Positions 48,637 to 62,341 are shown, counted from the first letter of the stretch. The stretch is DNA of 64,000 bases from Casuarius casuarius (GCA_003342895.1 PTFA01000028.1:4548433-4612432); one strand, 5' to 3'. Translations and numbers: made by a program. Notes: generated by a model not told the origin, from the sequence alone.

Positions 48637-48945
48637 ATGGGCTGCGCGCCCAGCATCCACGTCTCGCAGAGCGGCGTGATTTACTGCCGGGACTCGGACG
48701 AGTCCAACTCCCCCCACCAGACCACCACCATCTCGCAGGGCACCGCCACCCTGCACGGCCTCTTCATCAAGACCGACGCGGCCGACTCCATCCCCTCGGT
48801 CCTCGCCTACCAGAGCCGGCAGCCGCCGCCCTGCGCCGGCCCCCGCCGCAAGGAGCGCAGGGAGCCCGGCGCCTTCGCGCGGGCCCGGGCGCCCCACTGC
48901 TGCGGCATCGAGGCGGAGACCCAGACCAGCCACAGCAGCGCCAAG
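48637..48945 (+). CDS. PDE8B: PDE8B first coding exon (cAMP-specific phosphodiesterase 8B, N-terminus)
   Basis: 103 codons from ATG to a CCAAG/GTAACC donor, ending in phase 0. The start [20 protein letters not shown] is essentially the vertebrate PDE8B N-terminus. The middle (Pro/Arg-rich, [15 protein letters not shown]) is divergent, and the end ([12 protein letters not shown]) is again conserved. PDE8B hydrolyses cAMP with very high affinity and is IBMX-insensitive; it acts in endocrine tissues and brain. The response-regulator-like, PAS and catalytic domains are encoded by later exons outside the window. Gly2 with Ser6 (MGCxxS) fits N-myristoylation with possible Cys3 palmitoylation, inferred from the motif. 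PDE8A shares MGCAPSIH, but [14 protein letters not shown] is PDE8B-specific. Confidence 0.96.
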
Positions 48946-51900
48946 GTAACCGGCGGCGGGGGCGGGGGCGGCGGCCCGGCAGGAAGCCCCCCGCGGCCCA
49001 GGCGAGAGGCGGGGGGAGGTCTCGGCGGTCCCGCCGCGGCGCAGGGCAGCACTGCGGGGAAGGCGGCAGCCGTAGCGGCGACCTCCTCCTCCTCGGCTGG
49101 GAGGGTGATGCCGCGGCACATGGGCCGCAGCTGCGAGGCGTGGTTGCCGTGGTGCCCGCTGACTCGCCGCAGCTGCGGAGTCGCTCCGCGCCGGGCGGCG
49201 GGGGCTGGTGCCGCGCCGGGGGGCGGCTCGCCCGCGTGCGAAGCCCAGGGCAGCCTGGACGGGCCTCCCCCCGCGGTGGAACAGCCCCTGGGGCAGCCTC
49301 GGGGGCAGAAGGGCTTGTTTCGACCTTTGTCGTTGGTAGCGGGCATCTGGGAGAGACGCTAGTATGCTGGAATACCCCCCCCCCCCGCTTAACACTCAAC
49401 AGCGAAGAAGCAAGTAGTTGATGTTGGGGTTTTTTCTTCCTTTTTTTTCCCCTCCACTCTGTATCTAGTTAAAACGAACTCTTGCTCAACATGAACGTTC
49501 AGCTGAAAAACAGACCGTTGAGATGGGCGCACACATGCAGATACGCTCGTCGTTGTAGGGCTAGCATACCTCCCGGAGCGGGTGAACAGAAGGCTGTGTC
49601 TGTAGGGCTTGCCCACTTTCAAAGCTGGAAGGCTTGTGTCCGCCCATCAGTGGCTAAAGGCTAAGGCAGGTGCCGCAGCAATCTGCACATCATCTTCACC
49701 TGAATCTGGCAGTTAAAAACATGGTTGCTCTGGATTGTTTGTTTTTTCAGTAATATGAAAGTAGACTCTTCATTAATTTCCCCAAAAGTTTTGTAAGAAT
49801 TACATTTTGTGATGTTGCTGTATTCCAAAGCTTATAATTCATTATGAAAACTAATGGTGGTGTGATCACCAGTGCACCTTAAGTTACTTTTCTGTTGCAG
49901 TAATAAAGCAGGATATTGTGTCACAAAGTAATTCAATTGATTTAAATAGATCATATTATTTTGTAATATAATTAAGAGATTGAAAGATTAGTGTAAACTC
50001 AATATAATCTATTTCTATAATTAAATCAAGAAATCATCTAAGGAAAATGTGAGTGAAAGAGATCACAGAGGGGGAAAAAAAAGAGAACAACCCGTAGTTA
50101 GTTTGTTTGGTTGTATGCTGAGAAACTTGCAGAGGTGTCTGTGGTTATGTTGACTATTTTTCTCATTCAGAAGCAGGACCTGCATAATCAGGGATATGAA
50201 TACAAATTGAAAAGGACTGGAATAATAACTTATTTAATTTCTTGGAGTTTTTGAAGTTTTTTAAAAACTTCAGAATGGGAAAGAGATGCTGCTTAAAAGA
50301 CGATTTTTTTTTTTTTAAATGAGAGCAAAGCAGATGTTCTTGCACAATTTTTTATAAGTTGTGATTTGGAAAAAAGGCTTTCTATGGTGGTAATATCTGT
50401 TTCTGTTCTTCTCAGTGGTTTATTATTTGTTATTACATAATAATCTATGCTTATAAGCCAGTTAGCTCTTTTGGTTATTAGAAGTGAACGTACTTCAGAT
50501 GTTGTTTGACTTTGTAATTGGCACTCTAATCTCATTTTGGGTAATTTCAGGTTCTTTTTATGATTTTTTGAGTCCCAAGCACCTCAGGTAAATGCTAATT
50601 TTTTTTTTTTAAGCATTTCAGTGATACAGCAGAAATGCTTCCGTCTCATAAGAAGTAAGATCTATAAAATATTTTCATATCAATTTTGAATGAAGTTAGA
50701 GCTTCTTCTAGCCACTACTTCTGGCGTAATTTCATACAGGTTGATACTGTAGTTAGATATCTGTGTGACCAAAGCATGGTTTGAATATTGCAGACCTATC
50801 ATAAATACAAAATAATGTCTGGCTATAAGGAATGGAAAAGCTTGGTGCTATAGTTCTCTTGTAATACATGTAGCAAAGTTTATTTCCATAGAAGTTAAAA
50901 GTTGAAGAAAAATATTAGTAATTTTGGTACAGAGAATATGTCTGCTAATAGCTCATGTTTTAATTCTTATACTGCTTAGTTCTATATACTAGCTGTGTTG
51001 AAATTTTGTCTAACTATATTTAGGGGGAGGAAACACATGTGGGTCAAAAGGCTGCTGGCATTATTATCCTTCTGGTTGTGTAACTATTCAACGCACTTAA
51101 ACCATGCTGCTTCATTTGTCTTTATTTTCTGTTCTTAACGGTTCTTTCATTGTTTACACAATCAAGTACCACTTTTGCATTTGACCTTATATTTCCAAGA
51201 TGTTGTTTTAAAACTTATCTGTATCATAATATTAAACTGGCATTAAAAGAAATCAATCTGTAATGATTTCATTCCAATGTAATTCAAATAAAAAACAACA
51301 AAGATCAATTGTTGCTTGAACTACATGGCTTGCCTAAACTTTACTTTTAAAATCCATATGGTCTGTACTTGTTGGGGCAAGATCAGTGTTACAAAGGTAT
51401 TTTGTGTTTTGTCCCCTCCCCCCCCTTTAATAAAAGAAGTTCTGAATCATTCCAAGCATTCAGGTGTGCTGGTCTAGTTCTACTCACATCAGCTGTGAGT
51501 AACCATTTGATATTTCTAGTGTGTGCACGTGCTTCTTTGTGAGTATCAGAAGTTTTGTAACAATTACCTACAGGTTCGTTGACAAAGATGTAAGTGGACT
51601 TGTTAAGTATTATAAGGTGAGTCTGTGCTATAACTTGAAATAGGACTCTCAGTTTCTGGTGCCCAGCCATATGCTATGTTACTAAGTTACTTGGGCACAA
51701 ACACTGAAGTAAAATACAGACTTTCCTTGCCCATGCTCACTCCTTAATAAAGCCTGTGCTTACTATGTCTCTTATGGCCAATGGAGAATTGTAATGTGCA
51801 TACAACTACTGCAGGTATGTAGTGGATGCATTCTTCTGTCAGGAGTTGACTCTGTAACATTTACTATTTCCTGCAGACTGTGAGAAAAATATCATGGCAG

Positions 51901-54506
51901 CAAACAGTATGCTCCATCAGCTTTACGTAGAGAGATGCCGTTTTCCTTTTTTTTAGTGAAGCATAACATGGCGTGTGAGATGATGCTGAGCATATGATGG
52001 TTGCTTGACCCTTTGCCCAAAGGTTGCTGCTTCTGAAGTGCAACAGTACCAGCTGTTTAGCAAGAAGTAAACAGTTTCTTGTTAACGCAAGAAGTGAAGA
52101 ATATTGCATCTAATTGAAAGCTGGCCTGAGTAAACAGTTCTGTTCTAATGACTGAGAACACTTTTTTTATGGCAGATGGTTGGGACATCCCTTTTATATT
52201 TCCTCTCTACTAAAAAAATGATAATTTTGTCTCTAGCATGGCTACTATATATACAGAAGGCTTTCAGGTTTTTTGTTTGTTTGTTTGAGTTTTCAGTTAA
52301 AAATATTCATTTAAACAGTTCCCTGGTCATCCGAAAAGATAATAGAAGCCTTACCTATTTATGCTTATTCTTTAGGACTTAAAGAATGCAAATACATTTT
52401 TTTAATCATTGACAAATACAAGTCTTAAGCAAAAGTATGTACTTAGATATGCTTTTCTTTAACCTCTTGATACTTAAACGTTAGCCAAACGTAAAGACTA
52501 GAAGAGCAAGCAAACCTTAAGGCTATTGTTGCTAACATAGCCAAGTGAAAAAAAAATGCAGTCTTCTCCTGATTACTTTATCCTTTCTCTTTCTGAAATG
52601 ACAAGCACAACAAGTGTAATGGCTTGATTTGCTCATGCCGTGTTCTTGGTGGAAGAAGAAGAAGAAAATGTGTGTATGAACCTCTCTTGAAAGTCAGTGA
52701 CAGCAAAAACAGTTTTTGACAGTTTTCAGGCTTTTCCATATCAAAATAATTAGAGGCAAACCTTGGAAATAGAAAGCAATACAGTGGGACAGACTCTCAC
52801 TTCTTATTGGCTATGCGGTGTTGGTCTGTGTTAATTTCCAAGGTGGAAGCAGTGAGGAGAAGGATGCTCCTCAACATGTCAAGTGCTTGTTTTTTCTGAT
52901 TTTTAAAAAAAAATGGGTGGGGGAAAGAGGAATGATGCAGCTGCCAGTTACAACTCTGAGGACAGAGCACTATGGAGAACTTGGAGAAATCCAAGTACTG
53001 AGAGAGTTGTATTGGGCCCATGGGCCCTAGAGAAATGTAACCCCAAGCATTGCCTTGATCTAAAATATGGTTCTTCTCTTTAAAGCAGTGTCATACCCAA
53101 GAACAGGAATAAATCGCTGGAGTTCTTGTATTTCTTGTTTTGTTCAAACTATGCTACCATTTCACTGGCTGCTAGTATGTTCCATAGGCTAGACTTGGAA
53201 AAAAACTTAAGGCTATGCTAGGAGAAATCTCCTTGCTTTGTGACTCAGTATGACAAAGGTCAGTTTCACAACTAGATAGGACATCTAAGGCATTGCAGTC
53301 CTCTTGAACATGTTCTGGGCCTGCAAAGCTGTCAGAAAAATTCTTGGAGCAGGCTGAAAAGTGTTAGTACATTGAGCTATGTTACAGTGCAGAGCCTTTT
53401 CAACTTAGCTGTTCTCTGAGAGAAGTAGGCTCAATGACTCTTACCACAACAAAAAAGTTGCTAGCAGAGAAGTGCTTTCCCTGAACTAGGTCTAGGCTTC
53501 TTAAATGAGTACATTAAAAAGACTTGCAGAGAGTTACTGCTCCATATCTGACCTTTTTTTCCTTTTTCTTCCCCTCTCCTTCAAGCGGTGCGGGTGAATT
53601 TTAACAAGTTCTGTAACTGTTCTGTTAAGCAGTGCTAGACAGGAGAAATGCATATATCGAAGTGTTACAGGATGGAGGAACCCTTTTCCGAAGAAAATAA
53701 CAAGCCACTTGGCAAAGAAAACAGAGCAGCCAGGTAGATTATACATACTTGGTACTGAGTCCTTAAGAGAACCATCTGGACTTCCAAAACCGTTCTGGGT
53801 GACAGGCATTTCTATCATTATATACAAAACACATCTTTCTTTTCTTTCTTAGTTTTCAGCTGGATTGGTTCCACGAATGTTCTTATGAGTGTTAATGCCG
53901 CTACCGAGTACTACTTTTCTCCTGCTCATTCAAGGGAGCGCTAGCTTAGCTGAACACTGGTTTGGGGCAGGGGAGTGGTGGTGTATGGAAGAAGTTAACT
54001 ATCTTTTCATCAGATCAGATGAAAAGATAAGTTATCCAAAGGATTTTTGGGGTCTTTCCATTATTTCACTAGTTATTCACCATAAAATTATTTGGTTTAG
54101 GAGCATACTGTCAACCTTATAGAAGGAGAAGAGGCTACTAAAGAACAATGACCATGGGGGATGATTTTAACATATTAGACAACATAGGCAGAACAAACTG
54201 CTCTGCTGAGATATGCTCATAAAAGACCAGTCCATTTCTTGTCTCTCAGCTTTTTGTGATTCTGATGTTCGCTTTCCCTCTGTGGAAATGTTCATTAGTC
54301 CTACCTATCAGCTTAGGAGAGTCAACTGGAGCAGAAGAGAGGATAGAAGAGATGTTGAAGACACTGATTTTCAGATGGAAAAGAGAAACCAGTCGTTGCA
54401 CATAGGCAAAGAGTAAAATGTAAGCCCCTCTTGGAAACTTTGAAGAGAACAGTGTACTTCAACCATTCAGGCATTTGGAGTCGACAGGCATCTTAGTACT
54501 CCTGCA

Positions 54507-54508
<2 letters not shown>

Positions 54509-54555
<47 letters not shown>
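54509..54555 (+). repeat. 47-base poly-C homopolymer
   Basis: An uninterrupted run of C, far longer than any other homopolymer in the window, bounded by CCTGCATG and GGTCCTC. The true length is uncertain because such runs are hard to sequence. Confidence 0.95.
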
Positions 54556-54558
<3 letters not shown>

Positions 54559-55184
54559 CCTCTAGCAAAAAATTACTTGGGAGTATTTGCTCTCAGTACC
54601 CAAAGGGTCTAACTGTTTTGGCTAAACTGAGTCTGTTTACTATTTTTTGTCTGTTTTCAACTTTGCGCCATTTGCTGTGCACAAAATGAGACTCTGAGGC
54701 TTTACCTTCTGATTTGGATCTTTTGACAATTCCTAATACTCCTTGACTGCACTGAATGCAGAGCAGAGCAGGTGGATTTCAAAAAAAACTGACCACATGG
54801 CTCAAAGTAATGCAAATGGAGAAGCTGTGCCATATGTCCTGGGGAACAGTGCGTGTTCCTGGGATGCAGGAGATAGGTTTGAATTCCTGCAGCTGAGAAG
54901 GATCTAGAATACCTTCTAATTCCCAGATGCTTAATAATCACTAGGGTGTTATACAGAAGATGGACACCATTTTCCTCTTTCACGAGAGTAATAATCTCAT
55001 CATCTTTCATACCTACAGTAATGGTTTGGGCAGTAGAATAATGGAGCGGTTTTAGGCTGTGAATCTAATTACCAGCTGTTCTGCAGGTAGTCAGAGAGAC
55101 AGACAAAAATATCAGACATCTCTTGTAAGCATTTATTATCAGTTGGTGTGATAAGAACTCCCCACCCCTCCACGTACATGTGTC

Positions 55185-55560
55185 ACATTGAAGTGCTGAT
55201 CTTGCCCCATTTACTGTAATGGGCATTTAAGAGCCTGACTCGCAATAATGTTTGCTGTTGCTGGTTGAGATCCTTTGATTTCTCATCAGAGTTTATTAGT
55301 TCAGACAGATTGCCATACTTCCTCTCCTTCCAAAAGGGCACAGCTGGTCCTAGATCAGATCGCCAGGTGTGTGCTGTACAGTGTAGGCATTCCTGAAGTA
55401 GAGAGTAATGCAAGTGCTTTTTTTAATAACTGTAATGTTCTGTAGAATGAAATAGTTGTCAATTTCGTGTGACAATATCTAAAGCCCATAGAAGTCAATA
55501 GGAGTATTTTTACTAGATCCTAGTGATTTCCCTACAGCAGGACCTAATATTTTATAAGCT
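55185..55560. repeat. Two small decayed amniote repeat patches
   Basis: About 55185-55240 carries CTGATCTTGCCCCATTTACT and GTAATGGGCATTTAAGAGCC. About 55480-55555 carries AAGCCCATAGAAGTCAATAG and GAGTATTTTTACTAGATCC. Both echo the TTGACTTCAATGGGAGT-type repeat seen upstream. The patches are short and diverged. Confidence 0.3.
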
Positions 55561-57904
55561 TCTTTAATGGACAGTGTAACACAGCCCTAACAAGCCACAC
55601 TCACATGCTGCCTCTTTCTCTTATGTCACCTGCACTGCTGCCGGATCTCAGGGCATTTTATTTTTCATATAGATCATTCTCTGCTTGTATTTCCTGTCTA
55701 CCTCTTGGTCACTCCTCTTTTTTCTCACAGACTCAACTGTCTCAGTTACAGGCTTTCTCAGTGAAGCCTGAAGTGAAATGCATGTGGCGTATGTCAGTTT
55801 TGTAGAATTATCTTTAATACACATGTGACTTTCTGAAATTGCTTTCAGTGAAGCCTCTGTATACATGTGTGGTTGCTAGGAGATAGTATGTGAAGTGTTT
55901 CATGGTGTAGCAGAATTTAACTCTTTTTGTGGAGTGTTGTCATGGTGACCAAAATCAGTATTTTCCAGACTTCAGAATAACTCAGTGCTAGCAGGATTAT
56001 GGCTTTAGAAAATATATAGTCACCTTTATGGATGTAAAAATAAATTACTATATTGAGACCTTGTAGAATGCAGCATGTGTTTAAAATACATTATTTTGTG
56101 ATTGAGAATATGAGTTTGCAATAATGACTGCCGAGTGATTGTCTCCTGTGCATTACTGTCCTTCCCTTGCCCAGTATAGTAGTTGCATTTCTACCTCAGT
56201 GAGTTGCCTGCCTTGCCGTGTAGCAATATCTGACTCTGTTTCCTCGTTTTTCTGGGAGCAACTTGTTCGGGGCAATTCTTACAATAGAAGAAGCTCATTC
56301 TGTAGGAGCTTCTTTTGCTTTTGGCTTGTGAAGCTTGAGTCACCTTTCCTTTCAGGTGAGGAAGGAATGCTATCTAGAGGTACATTATTTTTTTCTGAGT
56401 GAGATAACATGCTGCACAGCCTTCTGGAGGTAGCCTCTAGTGCAGGTAACTATCTTCAGCTGAGAGGAGCAGTTACTGTGTGTGTTCACAAGCTGTATTT
56501 TTCCCTTGCAGATCAACCATTTGTGTCAGCTGCTGATCCAGCCCTTCAGCATCCAAATATTTGTAATTTTTTTCCCCACCTGTACTGTCAGTTATTAAAG
56601 AACAAAATATACTAGAGACATGGTGTTCCTTTAGATTGATTACTTTAGTTTCTGTGAATAGAGAGTTATTCTGTAAATTGTTCAAAAAAAATCCATGCAT
56701 GCCTCTGCTCACTGATTCACTCATCCAGTGCCAAGTATCCTATATCTTGAATAGGGGAAAGGTAGAGCTTAGATTTACTTTGAGAAGCCTCTCAGCTATA
56801 TGGTGCTACTTTAGAAACAGACTCAATATGAAGCTCTTAATTACTTGAGTTATTTGCTTCTTTCAAAATACGGAATTAATTTTGATGTTGATTGACATTT
56901 TTGTTGATGGCTTTCCAACACAATCTCTTGCCTTGGATTCATACTGCAGCTGAGGAAGCATCACTGTTTCTGAAAGGGTGGGAAAATTGGACCAACATCA
57001 GTTGGTTTCATAGCATGCAAGTGTGGGAGCAGGATTTGCAGAGATACGGGCCACCTGAACTCCCTCACAAAGAATTCCAAGTAGATCCACTAGAATGGCA
57101 TGGAACAACTGTTTGCTCCTTGGTTTCTATGAATTTACAGAGTACACAGCCAAGCGTGTGTGTGCATGTGTATATGTATATTATAAAGCAGCATTTAAAC
57201 AAGAAATCCAAAGACATTGCAGTTAGCTTAGAGACTCTGTATTAGTGGAGTCAGTAATGTCTGTTATGAGGTAGGGGAATGAGACAAAATGGGCAGAATA
57301 GAGCTTTGAACCAGTGTAGCTATTGGAAAACAAGCTGTTAAACAGCTATTTATAAGCCTAGGACAAACTGTGCTCGCAGCCAGTTTGCATGTAGAGCTGT
57401 AACCTGTTAAATTTAATTACAATTTGTTTGGGATGTTTTTGGAGGGGCAAGGAGAAGAATGAGTGTGAAGGTCAAGGGGCTGATTCACTTTTATTTTATG
57501 CATGTTTTAGTCAAAATAGCGGAATGCTTACCACTAGCATACGATTTAGTGCTGAAAAAAGATCATGTTAATCTGATGTGGAACTGGGCACTCACTCTCC
57601 AAAGCTAGCTTTGGAGCTCCTTCCAGCACTCGTTTTTCCCTTNGTTCTTAGGTCAGCCAGTTTGCACTGCTCAACTTGAGCTTTGTCAATGCTCATCATT
57701 CTCCTGCAGTTATATTTGATAATAATCATTGTGCGCATTTATAAAATCAATTTATCTAATCAAGCCATTGTGCTAGCCAGAAAAACAAGAAATCTCTTTT
57801 AGAAAAAGAAGGGTAAAATGAGGCTTCAGAGTTTGTGCATGTTTGTTTTTGAAGTGGAAAAAAAGATCTTTTGAAACTTTGAGATAGAGACTTCCTGCAG
57901 ATTA

Positions 57905-58000
57905 GATGATAACATGGTGGCTCAGGTGCTTTCTGGAGATGAGACACCCAGGTTCAATTCTCTGTTTTGCAAGAGTCCGAACAGGTTTTCCACTATGAGT
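57905..58000 (+). repeat. MIR-like relic, tRNA-derived head
   Basis: GGTGGCTCAGGTGC, CTGGAGATGAGACACCCAGG and TTCAATTCTCTGTTTTGC resemble the MIR 5' part, including its B-box (GGTTCGAATCC-like: GGTTCAATTCT). It is not a functional tRNA because no cloverleaf can be closed. Confidence 0.4.
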
Positions 58001-61000
58001 CACCAGCCTCCTGGGCTCTTGGCTATTGTGGATTTCTCTTCTTCTAGGTTCTAAGAGCTTCCCTGAAATCTGTCCATTTCCAAAGAGTTCCCGTCCTGAT
58101 GAATTACTACTACTAGTGTAGAAAGTAATTTCCTGAGCTGTGTAATTATGTTAGAAAATACCACTAGCTTTCAGGAAAAGGTGTTACATTCCATTTCAGA
58201 ATAAAGTCGTTCATATATGTTAAGTAGTTGGAGCTGTGTTTGTGCTAAGCTGTGTTGTGACCTCGTGGAAGAGGTGAGCCAATGGGATGCAGAACACCTT
58301 GGCACTGATTCATTTCAGGCTGCTTCCTGTTACCTCAGAGGATGCAGTCGGAGAGGCCACGATGACAAGGCAAGAGATCTCAAGAGTTTTGATTTCTTTA
58401 GTTCTCGAGGTCTTAGAGCAGTGGGTGAGTTGGGGAGGAAGAGGGGCTGGCTTGCAGCTGCTGGACAGCTCACGTGAGTCTCTCCTGCGCTCTGGTAAGG
58501 GAAATGTGCTGTGCTCACCAGCACCTTGCAGGCTTCCTTTAGGAGGACTAGAGGACCAGGTTGGCTGTCTTTGTTTTGTTTTGTTTTTCAGACATAAAAG
58601 CTTAACTAGACTACAGAAAAACATCAGGATGCAGTGGCTGGTTAGAGAAGAGGTAAATGAAGTGAAGACGTGAGATGGGCTAAGCAGAGTGGGACATAAC
58701 TGTTAAATGAAAAGAAAGCCATCAATCTAGCAGAATTTGGGACAGTTGTGAAAGGAGCGTGTGTCATGGGATGGAGTAGGCTAGAATAGGGACTTAAGCA
58801 AAAGGGAATGGAGCTGGAGGGCACATGAGAAGAGTGTTTTGGAAAAAATGTAAGTCTTGGTGGCACAGAATGCTCATGAGACTTGGGAGTCTTCAGGAGA
58901 TGTGACATCTGAATTTAGTGATTTCTGTCCAGATCCTATAGCTATACAGCAGTAATGTAGCTTGCAACTCAGTGCTGAGAATTTTACGTATTATAGCAAT
59001 CTCGAAAATACTGTTTCTGGAGTTTATTTATAGGCATCTTACTGAGCTTATAAAGTCATTCAATTATACATCTGTTTCACTGCAATAGGGAATGCACAGG
59101 AGGTGTTCTGTTCTGTAAATTTGTAGTAACATGTCCACTGCTGCCTAAAGCCACCTAATCATCTCTGCTTCTCTGTGTTTTTACTTTTTTTCCCCGTGAA
59201 GACAGCAGAGAACTCTCTAAATATATATAAATTGTATAAATTTACATTTGAGAGTGAGAGACAGAAGTATGTATTATTTAACCACACAAGTTGAAGGCTA
59301 CTGACCAGTCTGTTTGCCAGTGCAAGCTGTACATCCTTGAAAGGAAAAAGCTTAGCTTCACCTGTTTTTTTCATTGTCTGGAGTGCTGCTCCAGACAAAC
59401 CATACTACCTTGTTGTGGCATCAGGATATTTGGGGGAGAGATGTTGGTAGCTAAATGAATATTTTTACTGTAAGACAGGAAAGGGAGCTGACTGAGAGGG
59501 TCTTGTTGCCCTGAAGAGAGCTCTGAGGAGAGAGGAATTAAAAAAAAAAAAAAAGCAGGGCATAGCCATCAAAATTATTGTAAAGTAAAATGGGGATACT
59601 TCTGGTAAAACTTAAGTGAAATGATGGTGTTTACTCCTGGGCTCCAAGCCCAAATGGGATATTCCCAAGAGGATTTGCACAGTGTATTAGCTCTATGGGT
59701 CTGATACACAGGAATGAATTTAATCCATAGCATCTTCTTTTGAAAGTGACTTTGTATAAAAGTTGTCATTTAATTTGGCGCAGCAGGTTTTTTGTGGATT
59801 CTGACATTTCTGGTCATTTCAGTGACAGGTAAGCTGGAGTGAGCAACAGAACTTTTTTTTTTTTTCAGGTACCATCAGTGGAATTTTCACATTTCAAAAA
59901 GATTTTATTTTCTAATGTGATTGAAAACTGACTTTGATAGGTACCACTGAAGGGGCAATCTGAAGACAACAGTTGTGCCAGTCTTAAAATAAAAACATAA
60001 TACTTAAAAATTCATCATTTTAAGTTAGATTATGTGCATTCTGGTGTTACAGATGTCAGACTTTTTTTCAGGCAGACAGCAAGCTTAGTTAATTAACTGG
60101 AAAATTTCAGGTGTGAAGCCAGATGCATAAGCTTTAAGAAGGTCAAATATCATACAGTTAGCAATAAAATAAAACTAGTTGGACTGAACAATGTTACACT
60201 CGACCAGAAAGTGTGGGGATATTGTGTGGCCTCTAGTAAGATCATGCAGTGAATTAGATCTACATGCTGCTCTTGGAGGTTTGGATCTTCCCTGATGTAT
60301 GAGGAACAAAGTAATGTATTTCAAGGGTGTGTATGGGTTTTGTCCTAACACCTATCATTTTGTCCTGACACATGCTTACAGAGCTGGGGGGGGGGAAGCA
60401 GGTGGTGAGAAATTCTGTTAACAAAAGTAGTTCAAACCAGCAGTTTTAGGCTTTGGGCTTAAATTTGTTTATTTCTGTCCTGCTCTATCAACTTAGAAGG
60501 TTCCTTTGTTGTCTATTTGCATATGCACTGTTAATTGAAACAGTTGATCTACATGCAGATCTTTTCTGGCCCTCTGGCATTTTAGTGACTTAGGGACCAT
60601 CCATACAGTTCAAAGAGCTCAGTAATGAATCATCTTCAAAGAAGGGAATCCTTTTCATGGGTTCCACCAGATTTATACAAGAGGTTATTTTTAGATCAAG
60701 GATTTTTTTAATTTAGAGCATTACGACATCTGTGGCCTCGCCTTAGATTTGAAAAATCTGATATGCTCAAAGTAATTCCTTCAAGGCCATTCTTTTATGT
60801 TCACTTTATTGTTATTTTTCATTTGGTTGCAAATAGTCTGTAGACATCTTAAAATCAAAGGGGGCTCTCTATTTCTGTAGCTTGCGCGACAAGTCCTGTC
60901 GGAGAACATTGTTTTCCTGTATGGTTAATGCAGATGGCTGCCTATGTTAGGACGACGCTTAATCACCATGCTAACATTTGCTCTCTGGTATCAATGCATG

Positions 61001-62341
61001 ATGCAGTTTAACTGTTTGAGTCTGAGATACATATATGTTAACAACTTGGTATTTTATGAAGCATGTACAGTTTTTGGTATATAGCATGTTAAATACCAAG
61101 TGAATAAAGAATGTCCTCAGGACACCCTTGTTTTGTTTGGGAACTTTTGAAGTATAGCTGCACAGGATCCACTGGAATAAAATGAAGGAGGATGGAGGCA
61201 ACATGCTCATAGTTGCAAAGTGTTTCAATTTGTGTTACTGGTGAAGTAAAATGGATGCTGGCAATATATTATCATCTTCAAGTTCGGGCAGGGGAGCTAC
61301 GCCTGGAAGATACTGCCATCGGGCAGATTTAGGAATGTCTGAGTGGTAAAGAAGAACAAAAAACTCTGTGCACTTGCACTAAAAACTTTTAGGAGAAATC
61401 GGGTTAGCTTTGACTGTGGATATGCATTGTAAGAACATTCAACATTTGCAGAAGTAGCTTTCTAACTGGACAGCAGAACATGAAGAAGATAAGTGGGAAT
61501 GGTTTGTTTGGGGTTTTTTTTGTATATCACTTCTTATCAGTAAAGGAAGAACAGTATTTTATTTCAAAATTTAATGGAAGCTTAAAATACAAAACAGTGT
61601 TTAATGATACATCAATAAAAACTTTGTATCTTTTTGTACTTCCTGCCTCAGTGCAGAAATGTGCAATTCATGCATGTAGTCTGGAAAAAACAGCCAAATG
61701 GGCATGCTTTTGAGTGAAGCATCTGGACTGACAGACCCTGAGCCACCTAGGAGCACCCGGAGGAAGAGGCAAGTGATAGTAGGGAATGACTGCAGGGGAC
61801 AGAGGCACCCATCTGCCCACTTGACCTGCTGTCTAGAGAGGTTTGCTGCTTGCTGGGGGCTTGGATCTGAGATGTTGTGGAGAGACTGACAAAGCTTGCC
61901 TGCCCCTCTGGCTATTAGCCCTTGCTGCTCTTCTATGTGGGCATCAGTGATACTGCCAAGAGTGACTTGGAAAGTAATGTGACTACAGAGCTCTGGAGGA
62001 GGTGATTAGGGGTATTGGGACTCAGGTGTTTTTCTCCTTGATCTGGCCAGTGAAGGGGAAGGATGTGAGAAGGAGTGGAAGGATATTGCAAGTCAATAAT
62101 TCGCTGTGCAGCTGGAGTTGACGACAGGGTTTTGGTTTCTATGACCATGTAACCCTGTTTGAAGATCAATGTCTGCTTGGGAGAGATGGGATCCACCTCA
62201 TTAAGCGGAATATGCACATCTTTGCCAACAGGTTGGCCAACTTGGTAAGGAGGGCTTTAAATTAGGAAAGATGGGGGAAGGGGAGAATTACAGGAATCAC
62301 ACAATCAACAAAACAGGCTTAAGTGAGGGTACCTCAAGCAT

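Larger units (their letters stand above)
48011..49340 (+). promoter_or_regulatory. PDE8B: PDE8B CpG island / promoter region
   Basis: CpG-dense DNA on both sides of the PDE8B first coding exon. The part just upstream, where the start site and most of the 5'UTR should be, is lost in the 378-base gap at 48243-48620. No individual promoter element can therefore be assigned. Confidence 0.75.
48946..61694 (+). other. PDE8B: PDE8B intron 1
   Basis: The first part (to about 49340) is still CpG island; the rest is AT-rich. No further PDE8B exon (PAS or catalytic motifs) is recognised. It holds poly-C tracts (49375-49386 and 54509-54555), repeat relics near 55185-55560 and 57905-58000, and one ambiguous base at 57643. 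Open frames are short and unsupported. Confidence 0.75.

Noticed and set aside
47980..49395. Very long minus-strand frame (471 codons) over the PDE8B exon
   Set aside because: It crosses 378 Ns and is antisense to a confirmed PDE8B exon; it is a compositional shadow.
57905..57985. tRNA-like A/B-box spacing
   Set aside because: No acceptor stem or cloverleaf can be formed; a SINE head explains it better.
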